Counted from the first letter of the stretch, positions 49,135 to 60,693 are shown. The stretch: 64,000 nucleotides of DNA from Alteromonadaceae bacterium BrNp21-10 (GCA_030418115.1 JAUHQD010000005.1:186001-250000), one strand, 5' to 3'. Notes: generated from the letters alone by a model not told the origin. A program made the numbers and translations.

Positions 49135-50664
49135 ATGTCGGTTTCAGAGCAAGCAATAAAATCCATTGTTATTGTCGGTGGCGGCACCGCTGGTTGGATG
49201 ACAGCGGCGGCGATGGCAAAACACTTTGGCAATATGCCCGTCGAGATCACTCTAGTTGAATCTTCACAGCTCGGAACTATTGGTGTGGGTGAAGCGACCA
49301 TCCCCACCCTACGGCGTTTTTATGCCAAGTTAGGCCTAACTGACATCGACGTAATCAAAGCCACTAATGCCACTTGTAAGTTAGGTATTGAGTTTAAAGA
49401 TTGGCATACAAAGAGCAGTTCCTTTATTCACCCCTTTGGTTTATTTGGGCAACCAGCTAACAACGTGGCATTTCATCATTACTGGCTAAAGTTACGTGAA
49501 AAGGGTGACATTACCAGCCTGGCTGAATACTCCTTAGGCGTATCATTAGCACAAAATAATAAGTTCTGTTTACCCGCACCTAAGCCGTCATCACCACTGG
49601 CCATTTTTGACTGGGCATTACATTTTGATGCGGGTTTATTTGCCAACCTCATGCGTGACAATGCCCTCGCCAATGGTGCAAAGACCATTGATGCCAAGAT
49701 CTGCGATGTAAAAATAGATAGCACCAATGGCAATATCAGCGCAATCACGTTAGAAGATGGTCAATCCATATCCGCTGATTTATTCATTGATTGCTCGGGT
49801 TTCAAAGGCCTACTGATTGAAGAAGCACTGAATACGGGCTATGAGGATTGGAGTCATTGGTTATTATGTGACAGAGCCGTAGCGGTGCAGTCTGAATCGG
49901 ATAGCATACCCATTCCACGCACCATATCCACCGCCCATCAAGCTGGCTGGCAATGGAAAATCCCGTTGCAAACAAGAACGGGTAATGGTCATGTTTACTG
50001 CAGCCAATTTATAGATAAACAGCAAGCAACCGAGACCTTGCTTGCCAATATTGCTGGCAAGACCTTACATGAGCCAAGGGAGTTTAGCTTTACCCCCGGT
50101 CGGCGCCAAAAAGCATGGAATAAAAACTGTATTGCCATCGGCTTGGCATCTGGCTTTTTAGAGCCCTTAGAAAGTACCAGTATCGCCCTAATCGAAACTG
50201 CCATTGAACGCCTATTGCTCACCTTCGATAAGCCCAGTTATAACCAACAGCAAGTCGAGCGCTTTAATGAAGTGTCAAAAATGGAATATGAGCGCGTACG
50301 TGATTTTATTATTCTACATTACAAAGCCAATCAACGTACCGACAGCGAGTTTTGGCAAATTTGCCGAGATATGCAATTACCCAGCGAACTTGAACATAAA
50401 ATGCACTTGTTTAAAACACAGGGTACATTAGAACGTTATCCATGGGAAATATTCGGCCCCGACAGCTGGCTAGCTATCTATCATGGCTTTAACTATTTAC
50501 CCGATGTGTATGATAAAAAAGTCGATAATATGCCCCTTGAGGAGATACAAAAAGGCTTATTTCAGATGCGCAACAGCATTAAAAAATCAGTCAAAGCGGT
50601 ACCGGAGCATCAAGAATTTTTACAACGCTTTGGCGGCTATCAACCCAAACCATCTACAGCCTAA
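49135..50664 (+). CDS. Flavin-dependent tryptophan-halogenase family protein 1
   Basis: 509 residues. FAD motif IVIVGGGTAGWMTAAAMAKHF. Conserved Lys in DVIKATNATCKLGIEF. Halogenase WxWxIP motif as WQWKIPLQ. Glu region SGFLEPLESTSIALIE. All three catalytic elements are present. Known enzymes chlorinate or brominate free tryptophan or indoles; members linked to TonB receptors have unknown substrates. Confidence 0.93.
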   Translation: MSVSEQAIKSIVIVGGGTAGWMTAAAMAKHFGNMPVEITLVESSQLGTIGVGEATIPTLRRFYAKLGLTDIDVIKATNATCKLGIEFKDWHTKSSSFIHPFGLFGQPANNVAFHHYWLKLREKGDITSLAEYSLGVSLAQNNKFCLPAPKPSSPLAIFDWALHFDAGLFANLMRDNALANGAKTIDAKICDVKIDSTNGNISAITLEDGQSISADLFIDCSGFKGLLIEEALNTGYEDWSHWLLCDRAVAVQSESDSIPIPRTISTAHQAGWQWKIPLQTRTGNGHVYCSQFIDKQQATETLLANIAGKTLHEPREFSFTPGRRQKAWNKNCIAIGLASGFLEPLESTSIALIETAIERLLLTFDKPSYNQQQVERFNEVSKMEYERVRDFIILHYKANQRTDSEFWQICRDMQLPSELEHKMHLFKTQGTLERYPWEIFGPDSWLAIYHGFNYLPDVYDKKVDNMPLEEIQKGLFQMRNSIKKSVKAVPEHQEFLQRFGGYQPKPSTA

Positions 50665-50694
50665 TCATTAGTAAATTCATAGTTGAGTTATTAA

Positions 50695-52209
50695 ATGCAC
50701 ACCACCGAAAATCCTATTAAAAAGTTTGTCATTGTTGGTGGTGGCACCGCTGGCTGGATTGCGGCGGCGACCATCGCTAATATTTTTAAACACACCGATG
50801 TCCGTATTGAACTCGTTGAATCCGATGACATTGGCATTATTGGGGTCGGCGAGGCCACTATCCCGCCGCTGTTAGCAACTATTCGCAGTTTAGGTATTGA
50901 TGAAGCTGAATTTATTAAGGCAACACAAGCCAGTTTTAAATGGGGCATTCAGTTTGTTGATTGGCATACTAAAGGCGAATCTTATTTTCACCCGTTCGGT
51001 AGTATTGGCCGCACTATTGATGGCCACGACTTTTACCAATGCTGGTTAAAAACCCAAGCAGAGGGTGACAATACACCGTTAATGGCACATTCACCAGAAT
51101 CGGTTCTTTCCGAACATGGACGTTTTTTCTTGCCTTTTAAAGCCATGAATACGCCACTAGCCGGAGCACAATATGCACTGCATTTGGACTCCACTTTGGT
51201 CGGTCGGTATTTACGTAATTTTGCAGAAAACCTCGGCGTACAACGTACCGAAGGGCTGATTGAAAATGTCACTCAAGATGATGATGGCTGGATTACTGGG
51301 GTGAGTCTGAAATCCGGCCAGCATATAGCCGGCGATTTTTTTATTGATTGCAGCGGTTTTCGAGGATTGTTAATTGAGCAAACACTCAACACCGGCTATA
51401 ACGATTGGTCAGAGTACCTCCCCTGTAATCGTGCTGTAACAGTGCAAACCAAAAAGATACACCCTCTTCGACCTTATACAGTCGCAACAGCAAGAGAAGC
51501 CGGTTGGACATGGCGCATCCCATTGCAACATCGTACTGGCAACGGCTATGTCTTCTGCGATAAGTTCTGCTCCGATAAAGAGGCAATACAAACCTTATTG
51601 AATACCATTGATGGTGAGCCTTTAGGCGAACCACGAATTATTCCCTTCGTTACCGGTATGCGGAAAAAGTCATGGCATAAAAACTGTCTAGCATTAGGGT
51701 TAGCGCAAGGCTTTTTAGAACCGCTAGAATCCACCGCAATTCATTTAGTATCAAAAACGCTAGCGTTATTTGTACGAATGTTTCCCGACCGTGAATGTAA
51801 CCCGCTAATCATGGATGAATTTAACCGACGAGTTCGCGCGGATTACCAAGAGATCCGTGATTTTTTAGTGTTACATTATTGCGCTAGTGATCGTGTAGAT
51901 ACCGAATTTTGGCGCTGGTGTAAAAATATGAAAGTGCCACCTAGCCTACAAAGAAAATTAGATTATTTTCAAGTAGCGGGAGGGCTAATTCCCGGGGTTG
52001 AAGAACTGTTTCAGCCAAGTAGTTGGTATGCAATCTTAACTGGTATGGCCATATTACCTAATAGCTATAACCCTACGGTTGATGCTTTGGATTATAAAAA
52101 GTTACAACAGTCTTTAAATGCAGGTAAGCAGGCGATTGAAAATATCGTCCAGCAACAACCCAGCCATGAAGACTTTATCAAGGAATATTGCCAAGCACCC
52201 AGCCCTTAG
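50695..52209 (+). CDS. Flavin-dependent tryptophan-halogenase family protein 2
   Basis: 504 residues, 30 bases after its paralogue and clearly homologous along its length. FVIVGGGTAGWIAAATIANIF; Lys in EFIKATQASFKWGIQF; WTWRIPLQ; GFLEPLESTAIHLV. The pair probably arose by tandem duplication and then diverged. Confidence 0.93.
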   Translation: MHTTENPIKKFVIVGGGTAGWIAAATIANIFKHTDVRIELVESDDIGIIGVGEATIPPLLATIRSLGIDEAEFIKATQASFKWGIQFVDWHTKGESYFHPFGSIGRTIDGHDFYQCWLKTQAEGDNTPLMAHSPESVLSEHGRFFLPFKAMNTPLAGAQYALHLDSTLVGRYLRNFAENLGVQRTEGLIENVTQDDDGWITGVSLKSGQHIAGDFFIDCSGFRGLLIEQTLNTGYNDWSEYLPCNRAVTVQTKKIHPLRPYTVATAREAGWTWRIPLQHRTGNGYVFCDKFCSDKEAIQTLLNTIDGEPLGEPRIIPFVTGMRKKSWHKNCLALGLAQGFLEPLESTAIHLVSKTLALFVRMFPDRECNPLIMDEFNRRVRADYQEIRDFLVLHYCASDRVDTEFWRWCKNMKVPPSLQRKLDYFQVAGGLIPGVEELFQPSSWYAILTGMAILPNSYNPTVDALDYKKLQQSLNAGKQAIENIVQQQPSHEDFIKEYCQAPSP

Positions 52210-52260
52210 TGCATGTGTGAAAAAGCAGAACAGCGACTGTAACTTGCTAAAACAGATACA

Positions 52261-52296
52261 AAAAAGGCGCGACCTTAACGGAAGCGCCTTTTTTAA
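52261..52296. terminator. Bidirectional terminator between halogenase and rpsQ
   Basis: AAAAAAGGCGC...GCGCCTTTTTT stem with A and T runs, serving the halogenase operon (+) and the S10 operon (-). Confidence 0.85.
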
Positions 52297-52314
52297 TACT
52301 TAAATCTAAAAGAA

Positions 52315-52566
52315 TTAAGCTTTAGTAACGATATCTACCAACATCCAAGTCTTAGTCTTAGATAGAGGACGACATTCACGTAAAGTGACTAAATCGCCTT
52401 CATTACATTGGTTTGTTTCGTCATGGGCGTGCAACTTCGTTGTACGAGTAATGTACTTACCGTATACCGGGTGCTTTACTCGACGTTCGATAGCAACTGT
52501 AATTGATTTCTCAGCTTTGTTGCTAACTACACGGCCTTGTACTGTACGAACACTTTGTTCAGTCAT
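52315..52566 (-). CDS. rpsQ: 30S ribosomal protein S17
   Basis: 83 residues. [45 protein letters not shown] is S17. Last gene of the S10 operon, one-base overlap with rpmC (TAATG). No rplN follows. Confidence 0.98.
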   Translation of the reverse strand: MTEQSVRTVQGRVVSNKAEKSITVAIERRVKHPVYGKYITRTTKLHAHDETNQCNEGDLVTLRECRPLSKTKTWMLVDIVTKA

Positions 52567-52757
52567 TACGCTTCTGCCTTCTGAGTCAAAATTGTTTTAA
52601 CACGGGCAATACTGCGACGCACTTTTCTGATCTGGTCAGTTTTTTCTAACTGGCCAGTACTGTTTTGCATACGTAAGTTAAACTGCTCGCGGAGTAGGGT
52701 TAACAACTCTGCGTTTAGCTCTTCTACGCTTTTATCTTTCAGTTCAGTCGCTTTCAT
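52566..52757 (-). CDS. rpmC: 50S ribosomal protein L29
   Basis: 63 residues. [27 protein letters not shown]...[15 protein letters not shown] is L29. Overlaps both neighbours by one base. Confidence 0.98.
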   Translation of the reverse strand: MKATELKDKSVEELNAELLTLLREQFNLRMQNSTGQLEKTDQIRKVRRSIARVKTILTQKAEA

Positions 52758-53170
52758 TACATCACCGTCCGAGTTACAAAAGTAGTTTTAAATGGCAATT
52801 TAGATGCTGCAAGTTCAAAAGCTTCACGAGCGATTTCTTCTGGAACACCTTCCATTTCATAAAGCATACGGCCTGGTTGAATCTGGCATACCCAGTACTC
52901 AACGTTACCCTTACCTTTACCCTGACGAACCTCAAGAGGCTTCTCAGTGATTGGTTTGTCTGGAAAAACGCGGATCCAAATTTTACCCTGACGTTTTACA
53001 TGACGGGTCATGGCACGACGTGCAGCTTCAATCTGACGAGCAGTCAAACGACCACGGCCAGTTGATTGCAAACCGAATGTACCGAAGCTAACTTTACCGC
53101 CAGCAATCGCTAAACCACGGTTACGACCTTTATGTTGCTTACGGAATTTTGTACGTTTTGGTTGTAACAT
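52757..53170 (-). CDS. rplP: 50S ribosomal protein L16
   Basis: 137 residues. [21 protein letters not shown] and [34 protein letters not shown] are L16. Three bases after rpsC. Confidence 0.99.
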   Translation of the reverse strand: MLQPKRTKFRKQHKGRNRGLAIAGGKVSFGTFGLQSTGRGRLTARQIEAARRAMTRHVKRQGKIWIRVFPDKPITEKPLEVRQGKGKGNVEYWVCQIQPGRMLYEMEGVPEEIAREAFELAASKLPFKTTFVTRTVM

Positions 53171-53173
53171 ATT

Positions 53174-53878
53174 TTATTCCCCTCGCTTAGGGCCACGAGT
53201 TTTTTTCTTCTTAGGTGCTGGTGCAGCAGGCTGCTCATGAGTAGGTAAACCACCCAATACTTCACCTTTAAAGATCCAAACTTTTACGCCAATGATGCCG
53301 TAAGTCGTGTTGGCTTCAGACGTTGCATAATCAATGTCTGCACGGAAAGTGTGTAATGGTACACGACCTTCACGATACCATTCAGCACGAGCAATTTCTG
53401 CTCCGCCTAAACGACCACTAACCTGAACTTTAATACCTAACGCACCAATGCGCATGGCGTTTTGAACTGCGCGCTTCATAGCACGACGGAACATTACGCG
53501 ACGCTCTAACTGACTAGCAATGCCGTCAGCTACTAATTGGCCGTCTAACTCAGGCTTACGTACTTCAGAGATGTTAATTTGTGCTGGGACACCAGCCAAA
53601 TTAGACACATGTTTACGTAATTTCTCTACGTCTTCGCCTTTCTTACCGATAACCACACCAGGACGCGCAGTGTGAATAGTCACACGGATGCTCTTGGCAG
53701 GACGCTCGATAACAATTTTAGACACAGAAGCAGTTTTCAGCTTCTCAGTCAGGAAAGTACGTACCTGATGGTCATTAAACAAGTTGTCTGCATAGTCTTT
53801 AGTATTAGCGTACCAGGTCGATGTCCATGGTTTGCTGATACCCAGGCGTATACCTGTAGGATGTACCTTCTGTCCCAT
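53174..53878 (-). CDS. rpsC: 30S ribosomal protein S3
   Basis: 234 residues. [16 protein letters not shown] domain [15 protein letters not shown], and a basic C-terminus ([15 protein letters not shown]). Confidence 0.99.
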   Translation of the reverse strand: MGQKVHPTGIRLGISKPWTSTWYANTKDYADNLFNDHQVRTFLTEKLKTASVSKIVIERPAKSIRVTIHTARPGVVIGKKGEDVEKLRKHVSNLAGVPAQINISEVRKPELDGQLVADGIASQLERRVMFRRAMKRAVQNAMRIGALGIKVQVSGRLGGAEIARAEWYREGRVPLHTFRADIDYATSEANTTYGIIGVKVWIFKGEVLGGLPTHEQPAAPAPKKKKTRGPKRGE

Positions 53879-53887
53879 AAATTACTC

Positions 53888-54220
53888 CTAGTTATCAGCC
53901 ACTACGACTGTGATGTGACTGCTACGCTTAAAGATACGGTCTGCACGGCCTTTAGCACGAGGCTTAATACGCTTCATGGTAGGACCTTCGTCGACGAAGA
54001 CTTTAACGACGGTTAATTCGTCGATATCAGCACCTTCGTTATGTTCAGCATTAGCAATGGCAGATTCCAGAACCTTTTTAACAAGGTCGGATGCTTTCTT
54101 TGGACTATAAGTCAAAAGTTCTAATGCTTTCTCAACGTGTAAACCGCGAATTTGATCCGCTACCAAGCGTGCCTTTTGAGCCGAGGTGCGGGCATGGCGA
54201 TGTTTTGCAAATGCTTCCAT
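53888..54220 (-). CDS. rplV: 50S ribosomal protein L22
   Basis: 110 residues. [26 protein letters not shown] start and [21 protein letters not shown] end are L22. Confidence 0.99.
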   Translation of the reverse strand: MEAFAKHRHARTSAQKARLVADQIRGLHVEKALELLTYSPKKASDLVKKVLESAIANAEHNEGADIDELTVVKVFVDEGPTMKRIKPRAKGRADRIFKRSSHITVVVADN

Positions 54221-54231
54221 TTTTTAACCCC

Positions 54232-54507
54232 TTATCTCTTGGCTTTCTTATCCGCGACATGGCCGCGGTAAGTACGCGTTGGTGCAAATTCGCCCAACTT
54301 GTGGCCAACCATCTCGTCACTGACAAATACAGGAACGTGCTGGCGACCGTTATGGACTGCAATGGTCAAACCAATCATATCTGGAATGATCATAGAGCGA
54401 CGTGACCAAGTCTTAATTGGTTTTTTGTCGCTCTTTTCCACCGCAGTCTCTACCTTCTTCAGCAAGTGCAGGTCAATAAAGGGACCTTTCTTGAGAGAAC
54501 GTGGCAT
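54232..54507 (-). CDS. rpsS: 30S ribosomal protein S19
   Basis: 91 residues. [19 protein letters not shown] and [16 protein letters not shown] are S19. Confidence 0.99.
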   Translation of the reverse strand: MPRSLKKGPFIDLHLLKKVETAVEKSDKKPIKTWSRRSMIIPDMIGLTIAVHNGRQHVPVFVSDEMVGHKLGEFAPTRTYRGHVADKKAKR

Positions 54508-54522
54508 GGTGAATCCTCGCTA

Positions 54523-55347
54523 TTACTTGTTACGACGACGTACGATGAACTTATCCGTACTCTTATTTTTACGGGTTTTAGCGCCCTTAGTCGGTTTGCC
54601 CCAAGGGGAAACCGGATGACGACCACCAGAGGTACGGCCTTCACCACCACCATGTGGGTGATCTACAGGGTTCATTGCAACACCACGTACTGTTGGACGA
54701 ATACCTCTCCAACGGGTGGCGCCCGCTTTACCTAGTGAACGCAACATATGTTCTGCATTACCGATCTCACCAATAGTGGCGCGGCAATCAGCCAATACCT
54801 TGCGAACTTCTCCTGAACGTAGACGCAATGTTACATACATGCTGTCACGTGCCAGGATTTGAACATATGCACCAGCAGAACGAGCAATTTGCGCGCCTTT
54901 ACCTGGCTTCATTTCAACAGCGTGTACCGTAGTACCTACTGGAATGTTGCGCATTGGTAAAGTATTACCTGCTTTAATTGGTGCACCAGAACCTGATACT
55001 ACTTGGTCGCCCGCTTTAACACCTTTAGGTGCCAAAATGTAGCGACGCTCACCGTCTGCATATAATACCAAAGCGATATTAGCAGAACGGTTTGGATCGT
55101 ATTCTAAACGCTCAATGCTGGCTGGAATGCCATCTTTATTACGTTTGAAATCAACAAGTCGGTAGTGTTGCTTATGACCACCACCAACGTGACGTACCGT
55201 AATACGACCATTGTTGTTACGACCACCAGATTTACTGTTTTTTTCTAACAAGGGTGCAAAAGGAGCACCTTTGTGTAAATCCGGGTTAACCACTTTAACG
55301 ACGTGGCGACGACCCGGAGAAGTTGGCTTAGCTTTCATTAATGCCAT
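54523..55347 (-). CDS. rplB: 50S ribosomal protein L2
   Basis: 274 residues. [14 protein letters not shown] start, [29 protein letters not shown] near the peptidyl-transferase centre with the universally conserved His. Confidence 0.99.
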   Translation of the reverse strand: MALMKAKPTSPGRRHVVKVVNPDLHKGAPFAPLLEKNSKSGGRNNNGRITVRHVGGGHKQHYRLVDFKRNKDGIPASIERLEYDPNRSANIALVLYADGERRYILAPKGVKAGDQVVSGSGAPIKAGNTLPMRNIPVGTTVHAVEMKPGKGAQIARSAGAYVQILARDSMYVTLRLRSGEVRKVLADCRATIGEIGNAEHMLRSLGKAGATRWRGIRPTVRGVAMNPVDHPHGGGEGRTSGGRHPVSPWGKPTKGAKTRKNKSTDKFIVRRRNK

Positions 55348-55362
55348 GACAAATTACTCCTG

Positions 55363-55665
55363 TTACTCAGCGCCACCGACGAAATCGATGTCTTGACCTT
55401 CTTTAAGGACAACGTAAGCTTTTTTCCAGTCATTACGTTTTCCCATACGAGTACCGTGACGTTTAGTTTTTCCCTTAACGTTCACTGTACGTACAGAGTC
55501 AACTTCAACTTCAAACAATTTCTCAACTGCTTGTTTGATTTCGTTTTTGTTGGCGTTTTTAACAACTTTAAACACAACAGTGTTGTTGGTTTCAGCTGCC
55601 AATGTTGATTTTTCAGAAATATGGGGTGCTAACACCACCTTAAGTAAGCGCTCTTCGTTAATCAT
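55363..55665 (-). CDS. rplW: 50S ribosomal protein L23
   Basis: 100 residues. [28 protein letters not shown] is L23. ATGA overlap with rplD. Confidence 0.99.
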   Translation of the reverse strand: MINEERLLKVVLAPHISEKSTLAAETNNTVVFKVVKNANKNEIKQAVEKLFEVEVDSVRTVNVKGKTKRHGTRMGKRNDWKKAYVVLKEGQDIDFVGGAE

Positions 55666-56267
55666 GCTAACGCCTCCTCTAATTGCTTCACTGCATCAGC
55701 AGTCATCAACACTTTTTCAAACGCAATCAAACTAACTGGATCAATGCCTGCTACGTCACGAACGTCAACTTTGTACAAGTTACGTGCAGACAAGAACAAG
55801 TTTTCATCAACTTCAGAAGTTACGATTAAAACGTCGTTAAGCTCTAGCTCATTAAGCTTCGCAACCAAATCTTTGGTTCTCGGAGCATCAATAGCAAATT
55901 TTTCTACAACAATCAGACGTTCTTGACGTACCAACTCAGAGAGGATGCTTTTAATTGCACCACGGTACATCTTTTTATTAACTTTCTGACTGTGGTCTTG
56001 ATTCTTAGCAGCGAATGTTACGCCACCAGAACGCCAGATTGGGCTACGTATAGTACCCGCACGAGCACGACCAGTACCCTTTTGACGCCATGGCTTCTTA
56101 CCACCACCGCGAACTTCAGAACGTGTTTTCTGCGCACGAGTACCTTGACGTGAGCCAGCGCCGTAGGCGACAACCACTTGATGTACCAATGCTTCGTTAA
56201 ACTCACGTCCAAAAGTAGCTTCGGATACTTCAAGAGCGCCTTTAGCGTCTTTCAATACTAATTCCAT
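55662..56267 (-). CDS. rplD: 50S ribosomal protein L4
   Basis: 201 residues from ATG 56267 with GGAG upstream (a GTG one codon earlier is less likely). [43 protein letters not shown] is the L4 exit-tunnel loop region. In enterobacteria L4 represses this operon through its leader. Confidence 0.99.
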   Translation of the reverse strand: MELVLKDAKGALEVSEATFGREFNEALVHQVVVAYGAGSRQGTRAQKTRSEVRGGGKKPWRQKGTGRARAGTIRSPIWRSGGVTFAAKNQDHSQKVNKKMYRGAIKSILSELVRQERLIVVEKFAIDAPRTKDLVAKLNELELNDVLIVTSEVDENLFLSARNLYKVDVRDVAGIDPVSLIAFEKVLMTADAVKQLEEALA

Positions 56268-56284
56268 CACTTATCTCCCGAACG

Positions 56285-56923
56285 TTACGCTTTAACTGCA
56301 GGTTTAACGATTACATCGCCACCAGTTGCGCCAGGAACTGCACCTTTGATCAACAAAAGATTGCGTTCGGCGTCAACACGTACCACTTCCAAAGATTGTA
56401 CAGTCACACGCTCGTTACCAAGCTGGCCTGCCATTTTTTTACCTTTGAAAACTTTACCTGGTGATTGGTTTTGACCAATAGAACCAGGTGCACGGTGGGA
56501 CAAAGAGTTACCATGCGTATTACGTTGATGACTAAAATTCCAACGTTTTATCGCACCTGCAAAACCTTTACCTTTAGAAGTTCCAGTAACATCAACAGAT
56601 TTAGTATCAGCGAAAAGCTCAACAGTAATTTCACTGCCAACTTCGATACCTTCACCTTCGTTACCTTCTAAACGAAACTCCCATAAACCACGGCCCGCTT
56701 CCACGCCAGCTTTAGCAAAATGACCTGCTTGAGCTTTATTAACGCGGTTAGCTTTTTTAGTACCAGTGGTCACTTGTAGTGCGCGATACCCATCAGTATC
56801 CTCAGTACGTAACTGAGTTACACGATTAGGGTTCGCTTCAATAACAGTCACAGGGATAGATACGCCATCTTCAGTGAAGATGCGAGTCATGCCTACTTTA
56901 CGACCGATAAGACCAATAGTCAT
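56285..56923 (-). CDS. rplC: 50S ribosomal protein L3
   Basis: 212 residues. [18 protein letters not shown] and [30 protein letters not shown], including the Gln methylated by PrmB in enterobacteria. Confidence 0.99.
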   Translation of the reverse strand: MTIGLIGRKVGMTRIFTEDGVSIPVTVIEANPNRVTQLRTEDTDGYRALQVTTGTKKANRVNKAQAGHFAKAGVEAGRGLWEFRLEGNEGEGIEVGSEITVELFADTKSVDVTGTSKGKGFAGAIKRWNFSHQRNTHGNSLSHRAPGSIGQNQSPGKVFKGKKMAGQLGNERVTVQSLEVVRVDAERNLLLIKGAVPGATGGDVIVKPAVKA

Positions 56924-56940
56924 TGTTAAAACCCCTCCAA

Positions 56941-57267
<327 letters not shown>

Positions 57268-57442
57268 TCAAAAGAACAAAAAAAAACAACCACCACCAAC
57301 CACTCTTACCGGATGGGGGGATGCATGAATAAACCGACAGTCCCATATCGGGACGCTGTATAGTTACAGAATACACATGGTATTCCGCACTGCCATCGCT
57401 GACAGTGGGCGCGAATTATACACAGCCTCAATATTGTTGCAA
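57268..57442 (-). promoter_or_regulatory. S10 operon promoter and leader
   Basis: On the minus strand TTGCAA (57437-57442), 16 bases, TATAAT (57415-57420): a near-consensus sigma70 promoter. The leader has hairpins GAATAC/GTATTC and GTCCC-GATAT-GGGAC and ends in a GGTTGGTGGTGGTTG-type stretch with a T-run. L4-mediated attenuation is known for enterobacterial S10 leaders; whether it applies here is inference. Confidence 0.75.
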
Positions 57443-57587
57443 GTCTAATTAATGGATTTTTAATAGGTACTGGGGATATAGGGCTAAATTAAGGTAAGGA
57501 ATAACGGGCGTACTGCAGCTTATTAGTTAAGCTAACCCACACGATACACCCGTTATAATATATCAGTTCTTACTAATCGTTTATATA

Positions 57588-57896
57588 TTAAACCGATATG
57601 ACTGAATTATCTTCTAATGACAAGGGGGATGGCACATAAGCATCCGCGGCCCAATCGTTTTCCCATTTTTCACTATCAAGCAAATATCTAAACTGATACT
57701 TATTATCCGTTTCAAGATCCACGGACGCACTGTAACCTCCATTTTTGAGACGTTTCATTAGCAACGCTTGCTTTTGCCAATTATTAAAATCCCCAACTAT
57801 CGCGACTTCATTGGCACTTTTTGCTTCTTCCTTAGATAATTTAAAGGTGACTTTGCAAATAGGCTTAGTTTTCAAATATTGCTTTTTAAAACTCAT
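57588..57896 (-). CDS. CBM48/AMPK-type glycogen-binding domain protein
   Basis: About 102 residues from ATG 57896 (GGAG six bases upstream; longer frame to 57914 discounted). VTFKLSKEEAKSANEVAIVGDFNNWQKQALLMKRLKNGGYSASVDLETDNKYQFRYLLDSEKWENDWAAD is a stand-alone CBM48-like domain: the GDFNNW and YQFRY..D..W..D motifs match AMPK beta. Probably binds glycogen-like glucans; partner unknown. Confidence 0.85.
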   Translation of the reverse strand: MSFKKQYLKTKPICKVTFKLSKEEAKSANEVAIVGDFNNWQKQALLMKRLKNGGYSASVDLETDNKYQFRYLLDSEKWENDWAADAYVPSPLSLEDNSVISV

Positions 57897-58305
57897 GACT
57901 TTCTCCTTTAACACTCGGTGATGAATGTTTGCTCAATGAATTAATGATGATCATCGTACCCTAATGCAGATGCACCAAAGATAAACAACTTGCACAAATA
58001 TTATGCAAAACAATGACACTTTAATGACTGCATACATCAAAGGCGGGTGATTAATACCCTCACATTAAATATAAGCAAATAAAATGCCATGGATTTAAGT
58101 CACTACACTGCACGACTAATAATGGATTCAAAGTAGTGCTCGATACGTGTTTGTCCAACAAAATTATAGAAGTAATTAGTTAAATTTACCGCCAATCAAT
58201 TAATAATTCTTAGTTATATATACCTAACCTGCACACAGGGATACCAAGTCTTATCAGCCTACGTTATATTAATAGTTTCGTAAGTACGTGATTCGTTGAG
58301 AAAAC
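57897..58305. other. Intergenic gap before the GAF-GspE gene
   Basis: About 400 AT-rich bases between divergent genes. I see no open frame, clear promoter or repeat that I would defend. Confidence 0.5.
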
Positions 58306-60528
58306 ATGCTGGAAACGCCGGTTAAACAAAGAGAATTAGAAAAAGTTAATCAACTACTTGAGTCGCATCAATCATTATTGGATGCTTACCAAAAGTTAGA
58401 GATTATTGTGCTTGGCCTGTTTGATGCCGAGCGCATGAGTATATTCCAACGCCGTCGCCAAAATCAGGATCTTGTCGCTCGTTTCAAAACCGGCAGCGAA
58501 ACCCGCGAGATAAAAGTCCCTATCAGCCCACAATCTATTGCAGGGTACGTAGCGTTAGCGCAACTGCCGCTGATGATTAAAGACCCTTATAACGCTGAGG
58601 AACTACGTCAGGTCCATCAACGGCTTCGTTTCGAAGGAAAATTCGATAAATCCAGCGACTTCACCACCCGCAACATTTTATGTGTACCTATTCTCAACTC
58701 CGGTGTACTCCTTGGGGTTTTACAGGTTATCAACAAACGTAAAGGCGACTTTTCAGATGATGACTTACAAATAGCGCAAGATCTTACGCAAATCATCGGC
58801 AATAAATTTCGCTATGAACTTGGCGGCACACAGCAACCTTTCCAATACTTAGTGCACAGTAACTTACTTAAAGAAGCTGATTTAAATCAGATCACTGAAA
58901 GCAGTAAAGATAATCGTCAATTAATCCAACGTTTAATTTCAGAATTACGCATTAACGAAGAACATATAGGTCATGCATTATCGATTCACTATCAAGTGCC
59001 TTATATACCTTTCAATCCTGACAAATATCATCTTTACCAAAGTGACAGCCGGCTCAATTCGTCTTATTTGAAACGTAATCTGGTGGCGGTGATTTCAGAT
59101 GCGTCCGACAATCCCACCGTGCTGATGGCGGAGCCTAATAACGCCGCTTTACTGATGGAAATAGAAAGTGCCCTAGGTATAGAAAGCTACGAAATATCCG
59201 TAGGCTTACCTAACGCCATATTGCAGTATCTCGGCGCTAGTGGTGCTGGTAATGGTGCGCCGGGTGCCATGGATGACATTTTAGATGAAATTGGTACCAG
59301 TGCTGAAGAGGCCGATGATAGCTCTGATGAAATGTCAGATGACGCCCCTGCGGTTGTACGTTTAGTCAGTAGAATTTTGCACGATGCCAAACGCATTAAT
59401 GCCTCAGACATCCATATTGACCCAGAAAAAAACGGCCCTACGCGAGTAAGAATGCGTGTGGATGGAGTGTGCCGCGATATGAACCAAGTCCCCGCTTCCC
59501 ATCACAGTGCGGTTATCGCGCGGATCAAAATCATGTCTAATCTCAATATCGCTGAGAAACGCGTACCACAAGATGGAAAAATTGCCGTGAAGATGTCCGG
59601 CCAACTCGTCGAAGTGCGGGTAGCAACGATTCCTACAGTCGGCGGTGAAGGTGTAGTAATGCGGATATTGGCTTCCGGTGGTGCATTACCCTTAGAGAAA
59701 ATGAATTTATCGTCGCGCAATACCGGCATGCTTAAAGATATGATCAGCAAACCTCACGGCATTCTATTAGTTGTAGGCCCTACAGGTTCCGGTAAAACAA
59801 CCACATTACACGCCGTACTAGGTGACTTAAATACACCAGATAAAAAAATCTGGACCGCAGAGGATCCGGTGGAGATTACCCAAGCAGGATTACAGCAAGT
59901 GCAAGTTAACCCCAAAATAGGTTTTACCTTTGCCAATGCACTAAGAGCATTCTTACGGGCCGACCCCGATATTATTCTTATTGGTGAGATGCGTGACAAA
60001 GAAACGGCTCATGCTGGTATTGAAGCCTCTTTAACTGGTCATTTGGTGTTATCTACTCTGCATACCAACTCTGCACCAGAAACTATTACCCGTTTATTAG
60101 ATCTAGGCTTAGATCCGGTAAATTTTTCCGATGCCTGCGTGGGTATTTTGGCCCAACGCCTGATTCGTACCATTTGCCCCAAATGCAAAGAGAAACACCC
60201 CGCATCTGAAGATGATATCGCCTTCATACGTCGTCAGTATGGCGAAGCTTATATCGACGAAATCAATATACAAAACCTAGAACTATATCGCGGTAAAGGT
60301 TGCGAAGAATGTGGTGACACCGGCTATAAGGGCCGAACAGGGGTACATGAATTGTTAGCCATGACGCCAGATCTACGTTCGTTAGTATATAAAGAAGCTT
60401 CAGTATCAGAGATGAAAAAACAAGCCATGAAAGATGGCATGCGCACCCTGACTCAAGATGGTATTTTAAAGGTCCTTAAGGGCGACACGGACATTGCTCA
60501 ATTACAAATTATTAGCGGTGCGGATTAA
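58306..60528 (+). CDS. GspE/PilB-like secretion ATPase with N-terminal GAF domain
   Basis: 740 residues. GAF domain (about 30-175: EIIVLGLFDAERMSIFQRR, TTRNILCVPILNSGVLLGVLQVINKRKGDFSDDDLQIAQDL), T2SSE N-domain (about 200-305), then the ATPase: SDIHIDPE, Walker A VGPTGSGKTTTLHAVLG, Asp box TAEDPVEI, Walker B ADPDIILIGEMRD, His box LSTLHTNSA, and the zinc CPKC...CEEC. No other type II secretion or pilus genes are near. The GAF domain suggests regulation by a small ligand; partners are encoded elsewhere. Confidence 0.92.
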   Translation: MLETPVKQRELEKVNQLLESHQSLLDAYQKLEIIVLGLFDAERMSIFQRRRQNQDLVARFKTGSETREIKVPISPQSIAGYVALAQLPLMIKDPYNAEELRQVHQRLRFEGKFDKSSDFTTRNILCVPILNSGVLLGVLQVINKRKGDFSDDDLQIAQDLTQIIGNKFRYELGGTQQPFQYLVHSNLLKEADLNQITESSKDNRQLIQRLISELRINEEHIGHALSIHYQVPYIPFNPDKYHLYQSDSRLNSSYLKRNLVAVISDASDNPTVLMAEPNNAALLMEIESALGIESYEISVGLPNAILQYLGASGAGNGAPGAMDDILDEIGTSAEEADDSSDEMSDDAPAVVRLVSRILHDAKRINASDIHIDPEKNGPTRVRMRVDGVCRDMNQVPASHHSAVIARIKIMSNLNIAEKRVPQDGKIAVKMSGQLVEVRVATIPTVGGEGVVMRILASGGALPLEKMNLSSRNTGMLKDMISKPHGILLVVGPTGSGKTTTLHAVLGDLNTPDKKIWTAEDPVEITQAGLQQVQVNPKIGFTFANALRAFLRADPDIILIGEMRDKETAHAGIEASLTGHLVLSTLHTNSAPETITRLLDLGLDPVNFSDACVGILAQRLIRTICPKCKEKHPASEDDIAFIRRQYGEAYIDEINIQNLELYRGKGCEECGDTGYKGRTGVHELLAMTPDLRSLVYKEASVSEMKKQAMKDGMRTLTQDGILKVLKGDTDIAQLQIISGAD

Positions 60529-60693
60529 CCCCTCAGCGCTAATTTTTAACAATTCCCACATAACTGTAATGACACCGTTACTGTAAAAGTTCATGCCACG
60601 TTAATTTGCCAAAATAAAAGGGTACAAAATATGTACTCTAAAGCTATTTCATGTATACTGCCGCGCAATTTTTAAGACATATGAAGTGAAACA

